DNA of 22,741 nucleotides, taken from positions 1 through 22,741 of the forward strand of contig SZOR01000064.1 in the NCBI GenBank assembly GCA_030263275.1. Reading direction: 5' to 3'. The stretch is from DSNY01 sp016861185. Lineage in GTDB: Bacteria; Pseudomonadota; Gammaproteobacteria; Burkholderiales; Burkholderiaceae_F. The notes beneath the pieces are model-generated. The model was not told the origin of the DNA. It saw only the letters and a program-made list of their open reading frames with translations, and did not search any database. This document shows, one piece after another, positions 13,726 to 21,097 of the stretch; the stretch's first letter is position 1, and every line of letters starts with the position of its first letter. The position numbers and the translations under genes are program-made.

Positions 13726-14850
13726 TCAGGCCGCCTTGCGTTCGGCCGCTTCGCCGCGGATGCGGAAGCGCGGCCCCAACTCGGCGAGCTTCTCCATGAT
13801 GCCGGTGTACTCCAGCTCGCTCATCGGCAGCATCGCCGCGCCGAAGAAGCCCTGCCGCCGCATTTCCATGGCCTTGTCGGCGGCGCGCGTGCGCACGGCG
13901 TCCCAGAACGGATGCGCAAAGGCGTCGAGCGGGTCGGTGAGCCGGCCTTCGTGCATCGCGTAGGCCGCGCAACTGACCAGCGGCGGGCCGTCGAAATAGC
14001 TCGTCCCGGTGTTCAGCCCGACCGGCATCAGCGGCATGTTGTGCGAGCCGCGCATGCCGCCGGCGACGTAGTGCGCGGTCGCGTACGGCGCGAGCACTTC
14101 GCCGGTGGCGGGGAAATTCATCTGCGTGCGCACCAGCATCACCGGGTCGTCCTTGCCGGTGTACTTGCCGGCGATGTTGTGCAGCCGCGAGGTCGCGACC
14201 GCAACCGACTGTTCGCCGGTGGCGCGCGACCACACCGACTCGACGACGTAGCGCTCGGCGTCGCGCAGCAGCGCGGCGATGTCGTACAACTGCTCGGGCG
14301 CGACCAGCTCGATCACGCGGTCGCCGGAGGTCTCGTTCACGTCCATGATCACGAAGCGGAAGCCCTTCGCCATCTTCGGCGACAGGATCAGCCCGGGGGT
14401 GGTCATCGGATCCGCGAACGTCAGGTACAGCGGCAGGTTGAACGCGCCGGGGTCGGTTTTGTCGGCGGCGAAGAACAGGAACGGCTCGTTGGGCCGCTCG
14501 TCGATCTCCATCTCCGCGACGGCCGGTCCCATACCCTTGACGTTGCCGGAGAACGCGTCCTTCAGCAGGTCCTGGCCCGCGCCGTACAGGCCCTGCCGTT
14601 TCGCGACTTCGGTGCCGGCGACGAAGGCATCCCACGCGAGCTTGTGCACGCTTTCGTCGCCGACGCCGCGCCGGTGCGTCATCAGGATCGCGACGTCGTC
14701 GCCGGTGAACGAGATGCGGTGATCGATGAGCCGTCCCTGCGCATTCGCTTCGATGTGCGCGCGCACGGCCGCCAGCAGCGGCTGCGACGGCGCGATGTGT
14801 CCGCCGATCGAACCGATGTCGGCCTTGATGACTGAGAGGGTGATCTTCAT
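13726..14850 (-). CDS. Fructose-1,6-bisphosphate aldolase/phosphatase, archaeal type (class V FBPase)
   Basis: 374 aa, the family length. Starts MKITLSVIKADIGSIGGH, with metal ligands expected at Asp11 and His18. Further family sites: GDD at 50-52, Gln93, Asp130, and AGKYTGKDDPV with Tyr230, Lys233, Asp234 and Asp235, matching within one position the Schiff-base lysine, its tyrosine partner and metal aspartates of the crystallised archaeal enzymes. GGMRGSHN (264-271) binds phosphate, and ELEYTG supplies Tyr348. The enzyme condenses triose phosphates and dephosphorylates the product to fructose 6-phosphate, driving gluconeogenesis one way. The ATG has an AAGGAG site 5 bp upstream. It is best known from archaea and deep-branching bacteria, so its presence here is noteworthy. 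An FKBP gene follows. Confidence 0.93.
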   Translation of the reverse strand: MKITLSVIKADIGSIGGHIAPSQPLLAAVRAHIEANAQGRLIDHRISFTGDDVAILMTHRRGVGDESVHKLAWDAFVAGTEVAKRQGLYGAGQDLLKDAFSGNVKGMGPAVAEMEIDERPNEPFLFFAADKTDPGAFNLPLYLTFADPMTTPGLILSPKMAKGFRFVIMDVNETSGDRVIELVAPEQLYDIAALLRDAERYVVESVWSRATGEQSVAVATSRLHNIAGKYTGKDDPVMLVRTQMNFPATGEVLAPYATAHYVAGGMRGSHNMPLMPVGLNTGTSYFDGPPLVSCAAYAMHEGRLTDPLDAFAHPFWDAVRTRAADKAMEMRRQGFFGAAMLPMSELEYTGIMEKLAELGPRFRIRGEAAERKAA

Positions 14851-14917
14851 GGTCGCTCCTTTCGCGCCGGCCAACAGGGCGCCGTGCGCCATCGAGCGGC
14901 GCCGCAGCGGCGAAGTC

Positions 14918-14958
14918 AGTATCGACCCGCCGGCACCCGCGGCGTTGACACCCGTCAA
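14918..14958 (-). promoter_or_regulatory. Candidate promoter and operator of the aldolase/phosphatase gene
   Basis: On the minus strand a GATACT hexamer (14918-14923) could be a -10 box about 68 bp before the ATG. The palindrome TTGAC-ACCC-GTCAA (14945-14958) is centred about 31 bp upstream of it, near -40 of the implied start, a usual place for an activator. No good -35 sits at the normal distance, which would fit activator dependence. All inference from sequence. Confidence 0.35.
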
Positions 14959-14997
14959 GCGACGCGCCGCAGCGAAGGCGGAGCGTGCTTCGCGCCC

Positions 14998-15312
14998 TCA
15001 GGCCGGCTGCAGCAGCAGCATACGCGCCGCATGCCGCAGCCGCATGCGCAGCCGCAGCAAGGCGAAACTCGCGCCGCCGCCTCGCTGCGGCGCGGGCCGC
15101 AGCCGCTCGACGATCACGCGCGCACCGCCGATCGCTTCGATCACCGTCCGTGCGCGCGGCGCGAGCGCGACGTCGTCACCGCCGCGCACGAAGTGGTCGC
15201 GCGGCTCTCCCGATTGCGTGAGCCAGATCCGGCCGTGCACCACGCGCACGCGCTGCCCGGCGCGCGCGTCGAAGGCCAGCAGTTGTCCGTGTCCGATGTC
15301 GAAGATCTGCAT
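14998..15312 (-). CDS. DUF2917 domain protein
   Basis: 104 aa. The core matches DUF2917: ARAGQRVRVVHGRIWLTQSG at 16-35 followed by DHFVRGGDDVALAPRARTVIEA (39-60), a small cupin-like beta pattern. The last 25 residues are basic (RLRMRLRHAARM). There is no signal peptide. The function of the family is not known; it is frequent in Burkholderiales. It lies upstream of the aldolase/phosphatase gene (147-bp gap) and downstream of the HtrA-like protease gene (167-bp gap), all on the minus strand, but these gaps are large enough for separate promoters. Confidence 0.8.
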   Translation of the reverse strand: MQIFDIGHGQLLAFDARAGQRVRVVHGRIWLTQSGEPRDHFVRGGDDVALAPRARTVIEAIGGARVIVERLRPAPQRGGGASFALLRLRMRLRHAARMLLLQPA

Positions 15313-15443
15313 GCGCGTTCTCCCGTCGCTTTCGTTCGCCGCCCGCTTTCGGTGCCGCGGCCACGTTCGGTCGGAACGAGACGGCGCGTGCGACGATGAG
15401 AATCGCAGCGTACGCAGCGGCGCGCTGCCGCGTTGCTAAATCT

Positions 15444-15476
15444 CCGCTCAGCGGTCCGTAAGAACTTGCTAAGCAA
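15444..15476. other. Two short perfect palindromes after the HtrA-like protease gene
   Basis: CCGCTCAGCGG (15444-15454) and TTGCTAAGCAA (15466-15476) are each perfect inverted repeats with a one-base centre, in the gap between the protease stop and the DUF2917 gene. GTTGCTAA recurs at 15432-15439. They could be operators for the DUF2917 gene or a weak termination structure; there is no T run. Confidence 0.3.
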
Positions 15477-15479
15477 CGA

Positions 15480-16580
15480 CTAGCCGCGCAGATCGATGAC
15501 GCGTACGCGCACCTGGCGCTGCTTGCCGCCGCGAACGACGGTCAGCTCGGTGGTCTTGTCGATGCCGACGCGGTCGAGTTCGGCGGCGAACTGCGAAACC
15601 GTTTCGACGCGCCGGCCGTTGACCGCGACGATCACGTCGCCGAGGTCGCCGCTGCGCTGGTTCAGCGGCTGCAGTCCGGCTTCGGCGGCCGGCGTACCGC
15701 GCCCGACCGCGGCGATCACCACGCCCGAGATGCCGGCGCGCGCGACTAGGTCGGGCCGCACCGGCTCGATGCCGATGCCGGGCAGCGGCGCCCGCCCACG
15801 CGCGATCAGCGCAGGCACGATGCGATTGACCAGGTCGACCGGGATCGCGAAACCGACGCCGGCCGAGCTGCCACTGGCGGAGCGGATCGCCGTGTTGACG
15901 CCGATTAGCCGGCCCGCGCTGTCGAGCAGCGGGCCGCCCGAGTTGCCGGGATTGATCGCGGCGTCGGTCTGGATCACGCCGGCGACTTCGCGATAGCCCT
16001 CGATGGTCGGCAGCTCGCGGTCGAGCGCGCTGACGATGCCCTGCGTCAGCGTGCGCTGCAGGCCGAACGGATTGCCGATCGCGTAGACCGACTGGCCGAT
16101 CTTCAGGTCGCGCGAGGTGCCGAGCGGAATCGGCCGGATGTCCTTCGGCACACGCGCCAGCTTGACGACCGCGAGGTCGTATTCGGGCGCGAAGCCGACC
16201 GGCCGCGCTTCGATCGGGTCGCCGGCATCGAGCTGAACGAAAACGCGGCGCGCGCCCGCGACGACATGGTTGTTCGTGACCACGTGGCCCGCGGTGTCCC
16301 ACACAAAGCCGCTGCCCGCGCCCTGCGACACCTCGGCGGTGAAAAAACCGCGCGGCTGCAGTACTTCGGTGGTGATGTAGGCGACCGAAGGCGCGGCGTT
16401 CTCGAACAGACCGACCAGCGCCTGCTCGTGCGGTAGCAGCGGTCCGCGCGGCTGCACCGCGCGCGGCTCCGCACGCGGCGGGCTCTGCGCGACGACGGTC
16501 GCCAGCCCCGCGCCGAGCGCGGCGATCAGCGCGGCCGCGAGGATCAGCGCACGCGGCTGCGGACGTTGAAGGAAACGCAT
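15480..16580 (-). CDS. HtrA-like periplasmic serine protease with one PDZ domain
   Basis: 366 aa. The N terminus is a signal peptide or anchor (about 10-31, cleavage possible after VVA). The trypsin-like domain has the full triad: His105 in TNNHVV, Asp135 in EYDLAVVK and Ser214 in NPGNSGGP. One PDZ domain follows (about 265-360, SGVVIAAV, DLGDVIVAVNGRRV). A single PDZ is the DegS/HhoA architecture, whereas DegP and DegQ have two. Role: cleavage of misfolded envelope proteins or regulated proteolysis; there is no nearby anti-sigma gene to support DegS function. The start has a GGAGAAAG site. A pair of GGTTCGA repeats lies upstream in its presumed promoter region. Confidence 0.95.
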   Translation of the reverse strand: MRFLQRPQPRALILAAALIAALGAGLATVVAQSPPRAEPRAVQPRGPLLPHEQALVGLFENAAPSVAYITTEVLQPRGFFTAEVSQGAGSGFVWDTAGHVVTNNHVVAGARRVFVQLDAGDPIEARPVGFAPEYDLAVVKLARVPKDIRPIPLGTSRDLKIGQSVYAIGNPFGLQRTLTQGIVSALDRELPTIEGYREVAGVIQTDAAINPGNSGGPLLDSAGRLIGVNTAIRSASGSSAGVGFAIPVDLVNRIVPALIARGRAPLPGIGIEPVRPDLVARAGISGVVIAAVGRGTPAAEAGLQPLNQRSGDLGDVIVAVNGRRVETVSQFAAELDRVGIDKTTELTVVRGGKQRQVRVRVIDLRG

Positions 16581-16629
16581 GGTCTTTCTCCGTGATTCTG
16601 CTGGGCCGTCGCGGGATCCCGCCGAGCGG

Positions 16630-16663
16630 GGTTCGACCGCCTTGCCGCCCTCGGGTTCGAACC
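16630..16663. repeat. Paired GGTTCGA elements upstream of the protease gene
   Basis: GGTTCGACC (16630-16638) and the perfect palindrome GGTTCGAACC (16654-16663) lie 24 bp apart, close to two helical turns, 50-83 bp before the protease start. They look like two binding sites for one regulator. The T-arm-like string is not part of a tRNA: no matching stem or other arms are present. Confidence 0.4.
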
Positions 16664-16737
16664 TTTCGGCCGCGGCGTCGATCAATCTGGGGGCGGTCCG
16701 CGCCGGCATCAACCGGCGGCCACGCCGCGCCCCGTCT

Positions 16738-17295
16738 TCAGCGGCAGGGCTTCAGCTCGCGCAGCCGCGCGCGGCACTCCCACGGCGGCATCGCGTCGGC
16801 AGCGGCCCACAGGCCGAGGCCTTCACGCCGCGCACGCGCCTCGGTCCGCGCGAGTTCGCGCCGCTCGTCGAACGTCTGCTCGTCGGCGTAGCGATCGTAG
16901 TGCCAGGCGGCGCCGCGGCCGACCAGCGCCCGCGCGACGTCGATCGACCCGGCGTAGACGCGGCAGATCTCGCGGCCGCGCGGATCGGTCTTGTAGCACT
17001 CGACCTCGAGCGGCCGCCCGCGCAGCAGTTGCTCCAGCGCGTGCTTCGACTCGGTCGCGTGCGCCTGCGTCCATTCCGGGGCGTCGACCGCGTGCAAGCG
17101 CACGCGGAACTCGCCGCGTTCGGCCGAATCGAGCACGAAGCTGTCGCCGTCGATCACGCGCGCGACCGCGCCGCCGGCGCGAAACGGCGGATGAAAAGAC
17201 GCCTCGCGCTCGGGCGAAGTGCGGTCCAGCACGGCGACCAGCAGCGCCGACAGCAGCAGCACGGCAAGCAGCAGCAGTGACAGAAGCCGCTTCAC
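16738..17295 (-). CDS. Thermonuclease-like (SNase) nuclease with N-terminal membrane anchor
   Basis: 185 aa from a GTG start. Residues 4-23 are very hydrophobic (signal anchor), so the nuclease domain is periplasmic. The SNase fold shows ARVIDGDSFVL (45-55), RVRLHAVDAPE (64-74) with the catalytic Arg and Glu74, and GREICRVY (107-114) with the second catalytic Arg. Cysteines near the C terminus (Cys174, Cys184) may form a disulphide. The family hydrolyses DNA and RNA with calcium. The frame is open further upstream, but that part overlaps the divergent DM13 gene and lacks family similarity, so GTG before KRLLSLLLL is preferred. It may be read with the protease gene 157 bp downstream. Confidence 0.9.
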   Translation of the reverse strand: MKRLLSLLLLAVLLLSALLVAVLDRTSPEREASFHPPFRAGGAVARVIDGDSFVLDSAERGEFRVRLHAVDAPEWTQAHATESKHALEQLLRGRPLEVECYKTDPRGREICRVYAGSIDVARALVGRGAAWHYDRYADEQTFDERRELARTEARARREGLGLWAAADAMPPWECRARLRELKPCR

Positions 17296-17399
17296 GGGAC
17301 GAATCGTCGCCGACCTGCGCGGCGATTTCAAACCGCCCGCAGTAAGGTCGGGCGCCTGCGCGCGACCAAGGGCGACATCACGGCAACGGGGAGCGGACC

Positions 17400-17906
17400 A
17401 TGTGGCGATCGCGGATCGTGACTTTCGGGCTCGGCGGCGCGCTCGGCGCGCTGGCCGGGGCGGCGGCGATGTTGATCGCCTTCCCATATCTCTTTCCGCC
17501 GGCGCCGGCCAATGACACGGCACCGTCGCCGATCGACGCGGCCGCCGCCACGCGGACGACCTTCGTCTTCGACATGAACGCGCCCGGGCGCGACTCGGTC
17601 CACTGGGCCAACGGCAGCGGCGCGGTCGTTCCGACCGCGCAGGGCGCCGTGCTGCGGCTGGAAGCCGACTTCGAAGCGGGGCCGGGACCGAACTACTGGA
17701 TCTATCTGAACACGCGCCCGGTCGGCGAGGAGCGCGATTTCAACGCCGACAGCGGGCGCGTGCGGATCGCGAAGCTCAAGTCCTTCACGGGTGCGCAGAA
17801 CTACGTGCTGCCCGCCGGCATCGACCCCGCGAAGTTCCACACGGTGACGATCTGGTGCGAAAGTTTCGGCGCGTACATCGGCAGCGCGGTGCTGAAGCGA
17901 AGCTGA
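17400..17906 (+). CDS. DM13 domain protein, membrane-anchored
   Basis: 168 aa. One N-terminal membrane segment (about 7-33) followed by a Pro-rich linker. Residues about 80-165 form a DM13 domain: LEADFEAGPGPNYWIYLNT, GRVRIAKLKSFTGAQNYVLP and FHTVTIWCESFGAYIGSA, including the conserved Cys153. DM13 has been proposed to act in electron transfer or redox reactions through this cysteine, but a bacterial role is not established. The start has a GGGGAG site 10 bp upstream. It diverges from the SNase gene across 104 bp. The Xaa-Pro aminopeptidase gene follows after 66 bp. Confidence 0.88.
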   Translation: MWRSRIVTFGLGGALGALAGAAAMLIAFPYLFPPAPANDTAPSPIDAAAATRTTFVFDMNAPGRDSVHWANGSGAVVPTAQGAVLRLEADFEAGPGPNYWIYLNTRPVGEERDFNADSGRVRIAKLKSFTGAQNYVLPAGIDPAKFHTVTIWCESFGAYIGSAVLKRS

Positions 17907-17972
17907 GTCGCGCGCTCGCCGCCGACCGGTCTCGCTAAACTGCCGCACCGTCTTCGACCGTTCGGAACCGCG

Positions 17973-19802
17973 ATGGACACGCTCGACTCCACCCGCGCGC
18001 AGGTGCGCGCGCGGCTCGATCAGCTGCGGCAGGCGATGCAACAGCACGCGATCGACGCCTGGCTCGTGCCCTCGTCCGACCCGCACCTGTCCGAGTATCT
18101 GCCCGACCGCTGGAAGGCGCGCGAATGGCTGAGCGGCTTCACCGGCTCGGTCGGCACGCTGGTCGTCGCGCGCGATTTCGCCGGACTGTGGGTCGACAGC
18201 CGCTATTGGGTGCAGGCCGAGACGCAGTTGGCCGGCACCGGCATCGAGCTGATGAAGATCGCCGGGGCGGCGAGCGCGGCGCACGTCGACTGGCTCGCGG
18301 CCAACGTGCCGGCGGGCGGCGCCGTCGGCGTCGACGGCAACGTGCTCGCGCTCGCCGCCGCGCGCGCGCTCGAGGCCGCGCTCGCCGCGAAAGACGTGAA
18401 GCTGCGCACCGATCTCGATCTGCTCGATGCCGTCTGGCGCGACCGCCCCGGATTGCCAGATGCGGCGGTGTTCGAGCACCGCTCGCCTTACGCGCCGGTC
18501 GCGCGCACCGACAAACTGGCGTCGCTGCGCGAAGCGATGCGCAAGGCCGGCGCCGACTGGCATTTCGTCTCGACGCTCGACGATCTGGCGTGGCTCACCA
18601 ACCTGCGCGGCGCCGACGTCTCGTACAACCCGGTGTTCGTCGGCCATGCGCTGATCGGGCTCGAGCGCGCGCAGCTTTTCATCGCCGAAGGCAAGGTGCC
18701 GCCGGAGCTGGCCGAAAGGCTCGAAGGCGAAGGCTTCGACCTGCGCCCGTACGACTGGGCGCCGGCCGCGCTCGCGCGGCTGCCCGCCGGCAGCACGCTG
18801 CTGATCGACCCGCGTCGCGTCACTTACGGACTGCTGCGCGCGGTGCCGCCGAACGTCAAGGTGGTCGAAGCGATCAACCCGACCACGCTCGCCAAGTCGC
18901 GCAAGAACGCCGACGAAGTCGCGCACATCCGCCGCGCGATGGAGGTCGACGGCGCTGCGCTTGCCGAGTTCTTCGCGTGGTTCGAAGCTGCGCTCGGCCG
19001 CGAGCCGATCACGGAACTGACGATCGACGAGCGCATCACCGCGGCGCGCGCTCGCAAACCCGGATTCGTATGTCCGAGTTTTTCGACGATCGCCGGGTTC
19101 AATGCCAACGGCGCGATGCCGCACTACCGCGCGACTGCCGAATCGCACGCCGTGATCTGCGAACCGGGCGCGATCCGCGACGGCCTGCTGCTGATCGACT
19201 CGGGCGGGCAGTACGAATACGGAACGACCGACATCACGCGCGTCGTTCCGGTCGGCCGCATCACCGCCGAGCACAAGCGCGACTTCACGCTGGTGCTGAA
19301 AGGCATGATCCGGCTGTCGCTGGCGAAGTTTCCGCGCGGCACCAAGTCGCCGCTGCTCGACACGGTCGCGCGCGCGCCGCTGTGGGCGGCGGGGCTCGAC
19401 TTCGGCCACGGCACCGGACACGGTGTGGGCTACTTTCTCAACGTGCACGAAGGTCCGCACGGCATCACGCCGCACCTTGCGCCCGAGCCGGCCACCGCAA
19501 TGGAGCCCGGCATGATCACCAGCAACGAGCCGGGGCTGTACCGCCCCGGGAAATGGGGTGTGCGGATCGAAAACCTCGTGCTCAACGTGCCGGCGGAGAC
19601 GACCGAGTTCGGCGAGTTCCTGCAGTTCGAGACGCTGACGCTGTGCCCGATCGATGCGCGCTGCATCGACCGCAGCCTGCTCGCCGACGACGAGGTCGCG
19701 TGGCTGAACGACTACCACGCCACCGTCCGCACGCGCGTGTCGCCGCACGTCGCGGGCGAAGCGAAGGCCTGGCTCGAAGCGCGCACGCAGCCGCTCCGCT
19801 GA
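17973..19802 (+). CDS. Xaa-Pro aminopeptidase (M24B), long three-domain form
   Basis: 609 aa, the size of the eukaryote-like aminopeptidase P1 form rather than the roughly 440-aa PepP. Two creatinase-type N-terminal domains (about 10-150 and 178-300) precede the pita-bread M24 domain (about 315-545) and an M24_C tail. Metal ligands are all present: Asp409 (LLIDSGG), Asp420 (GTTDITR), His483 (GTGHGVG), Glu519 (TSNEPG) and Glu533 (VRIENL). It removes the N-terminal residue from peptides whose second residue is Pro, in the cytoplasm. No signal peptide. The ribosome-binding site is weak. It ends 140 bp before the convergent ABC permease gene, with a palindromic repeat between. Confidence 0.95.
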   Translation: MDTLDSTRAQVRARLDQLRQAMQQHAIDAWLVPSSDPHLSEYLPDRWKAREWLSGFTGSVGTLVVARDFAGLWVDSRYWVQAETQLAGTGIELMKIAGAASAAHVDWLAANVPAGGAVGVDGNVLALAAARALEAALAAKDVKLRTDLDLLDAVWRDRPGLPDAAVFEHRSPYAPVARTDKLASLREAMRKAGADWHFVSTLDDLAWLTNLRGADVSYNPVFVGHALIGLERAQLFIAEGKVPPELAERLEGEGFDLRPYDWAPAALARLPAGSTLLIDPRRVTYGLLRAVPPNVKVVEAINPTTLAKSRKNADEVAHIRRAMEVDGAALAEFFAWFEAALGREPITELTIDERITAARARKPGFVCPSFSTIAGFNANGAMPHYRATAESHAVICEPGAIRDGLLLIDSGGQYEYGTTDITRVVPVGRITAEHKRDFTLVLKGMIRLSLAKFPRGTKSPLLDTVARAPLWAAGLDFGHGTGHGVGYFLNVHEGPHGITPHLAPEPATAMEPGMITSNEPGLYRPGKWGVRIENLVLNVPAETTEFGEFLQFETLTLCPIDARCIDRSLLADDEVAWLNDYHATVRTRVSPHVAGEAKAWLEARTQPLR

Positions 19803-19803
19803 A

Positions 19804-19897
19804 CCCCCTCGCCCCGCTTGTCGGGGAGAGGGGTTGGGGTGAGGGGCTGCCGCCTGCGTGAGAACCCCTCACCCTGCCCTCTCCCCGTGTCCGGGAA
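19804..19897. repeat. Inverted pair of GC-rich REP-like elements between convergent genes
   Basis: The first copy (19804-19846) has its own stem of C-rich and G-rich arms and would translate as NPLAPLVGERGWGEG, a signature of a widespread proteobacterial intergenic repeat. The second copy (19864-19897) is in the opposite orientation, so 19822-19846 can pair with 19865-19887 over about 23 bp around an 18-bp loop. Placed between two 3' ends, it can act as a bidirectional terminator or mRNA end stabiliser. Confidence 0.88.
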
Positions 19898-19942
19898 GAG
19901 AATCTGAATGGCTCCGTGCCTCGGCCGTCGACGGTGTGGGCC

Positions 19943-21097
19943 TCAATCGAGCGTCTGCCGGTAGCGCTTCAGCGCGATCGCGCCGACGACGAGGATGAAA
20001 GCGGCGATCGGCAGCGCGTGCGGCGCGACCTCGGCGAAGCCCGCGCCTTTGAGCATCACCGCGCGCACGATGCGCAGGAAGTGCGTCAGCGGCAGCACTT
20101 CGCCGATCCATTGCGCCCAGCGCGGCATGCCGCGGAACGGGAACATGAAGCCCGACAGCAGCACGTTCGGCAGGAAGAAGAACAGCGTCATCTGCATCGA
20201 CTGCACCTGCGAGACGGCGAGCGTCGAGAAGGTGAAGCCGATCGACAGCAGCGCGAGCATGAACAGCAGCAGCGCCGCCGACAGCAGCGCGAAACTGCCG
20301 AACATCGGCACGGCGAACAGCAGGCGCGCCGCCGCGTAGATCACGAGCACCTGCAGGTAGCCGATCAGCATGTACGGCAGGATCTTGCCGACCATCACCT
20401 CGAGCGGCCGCACCGGCGTGGCGAGCAGGTTCTCCAGCGTGCCGCGTTCGCGCTCGCGCGTGATCGCCATCGCCGTCATCAGCACGAGCGTCATCGTCAG
20501 GATCACGCCGATCAGACCCGGCACGACGTTGTACTGCGTGATGCCCTCGGGGTTGTAGCGGCGGTGCAGGATCACCTCGAACGGCGGCGCATCGGGTCGA
20601 AGGTTCGCGAGCGGACCGCGCAGGTCGCGCGCCAGCGCGATCTGCGGCAACTGCACGAGCGCCGCCAGCGCCGCTCCGGTGGCGGACGGGTCGGTCGCGT
20701 CGGCGTACACGGCGAGCGCGGGCCGCTCGCCGCGCACCAACCGCGTGCTGAAGTCCGACGGAAACACCAGCGCGAACTGCGCGTCGCCGCCGGCGATCAG
20801 CGCCTCGGCTTCGCCGTCGGTCACGCTCGCGAAGACGCGGAAGTAGCCGGTGTTCTCGGCCGCGCGCACGATGCTGCGCACGTAGGGGCTCGCGTCGGCG
20901 GCGACGACGACGGTCGGCAGGTGCTTCGGATCGGTGTTGATCGCGTAGCCGAACAGCACGAGCTGCAGCACCGGGATTCCCAGCACCATCGCGAAGGTCA
21001 GCCGCTCGCGCTTCAGTTGCGTGAACTCCTTGACCAGCACCGCGAGCACGCGGCGCCAGGACAGGCGCGGCAGCCTACTGAAGCCCGTGCGATCCAT
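19943..21097 (-). CDS. ABC-2 type exporter permease
   Basis: 384 aa with the ABC2_membrane_3 (YbhR/YhhJ-like) layout: one N-terminal helix (about 35-52, MVLGIPVLQLVLFGYAI), a large periplasmic domain (about 55-185), then five C-terminal helices from residue 190. Motifs include LIGVILTMTLVLMTAMAITRERERGTLENLLATPVRP and FFLPNVLLSGFMFPFRGMP. Such permeases work with an ATPase and an HlyD-type adaptor to export drugs or other hydrophobic compounds. The ATG lies inside the end of the ATPase gene (23-bp overlap), so both are co-translated. Only one permease is present; YbhFSR-type systems have two, so a homodimer is implied. Confidence 0.93.
   Translation of the reverse strand: MDRTGFSRLPRLSWRRVLAVLVKEFTQLKRERLTFAMVLGIPVLQLVLFGYAINTDPKHLPTVVVAADASPYVRSIVRAAENTGYFRVFASVTDGEAEALIAGGDAQFALVFPSDFSTRLVRGERPALAVYADATDPSATGAALAALVQLPQIALARDLRGPLANLRPDAPPFEVILHRRYNPEGITQYNVVPGLIGVILTMTLVLMTAMAITRERERGTLENLLATPVRPLEVMVGKILPYMLIGYLQVLVIYAAARLLFAVPMFGSFALLSAALLLFMLALLSIGFTFSTLAVSQVQSMQMTLFFFLPNVLLSGFMFPFRGMPRWAQWIGEVLPLTHFLRIVRAVMLKGAGFAEVAPHALPIAAFILVVGAIALKRYRQTLD

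Noticed and set aside
13567..14835. A 422-codon open frame on the plus strand
   Set aside because: It is the antisense shadow of the aldolase/phosphatase gene, whose family motifs are unambiguous on the minus strand.
16630..16663. Possible tRNA T-arm or attachment site because of GGTTCGAACC
   Set aside because: The flanks cannot form the T stem, and no anticodon, D arm or acceptor stem is present; it is better read as a palindromic binding site.
17328..19748. An 806-codon open frame on the minus strand
   Set aside because: It is antisense to the DM13 and aminopeptidase genes; all metal ligands of the aminopeptidase are on the plus strand and the minus product has no recognisable domain.
19804..19897. 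Possible CRISPR-like repeats
   Set aside because: There are only two copies, in inverse orientation, with no regular spacers and no cas genes.
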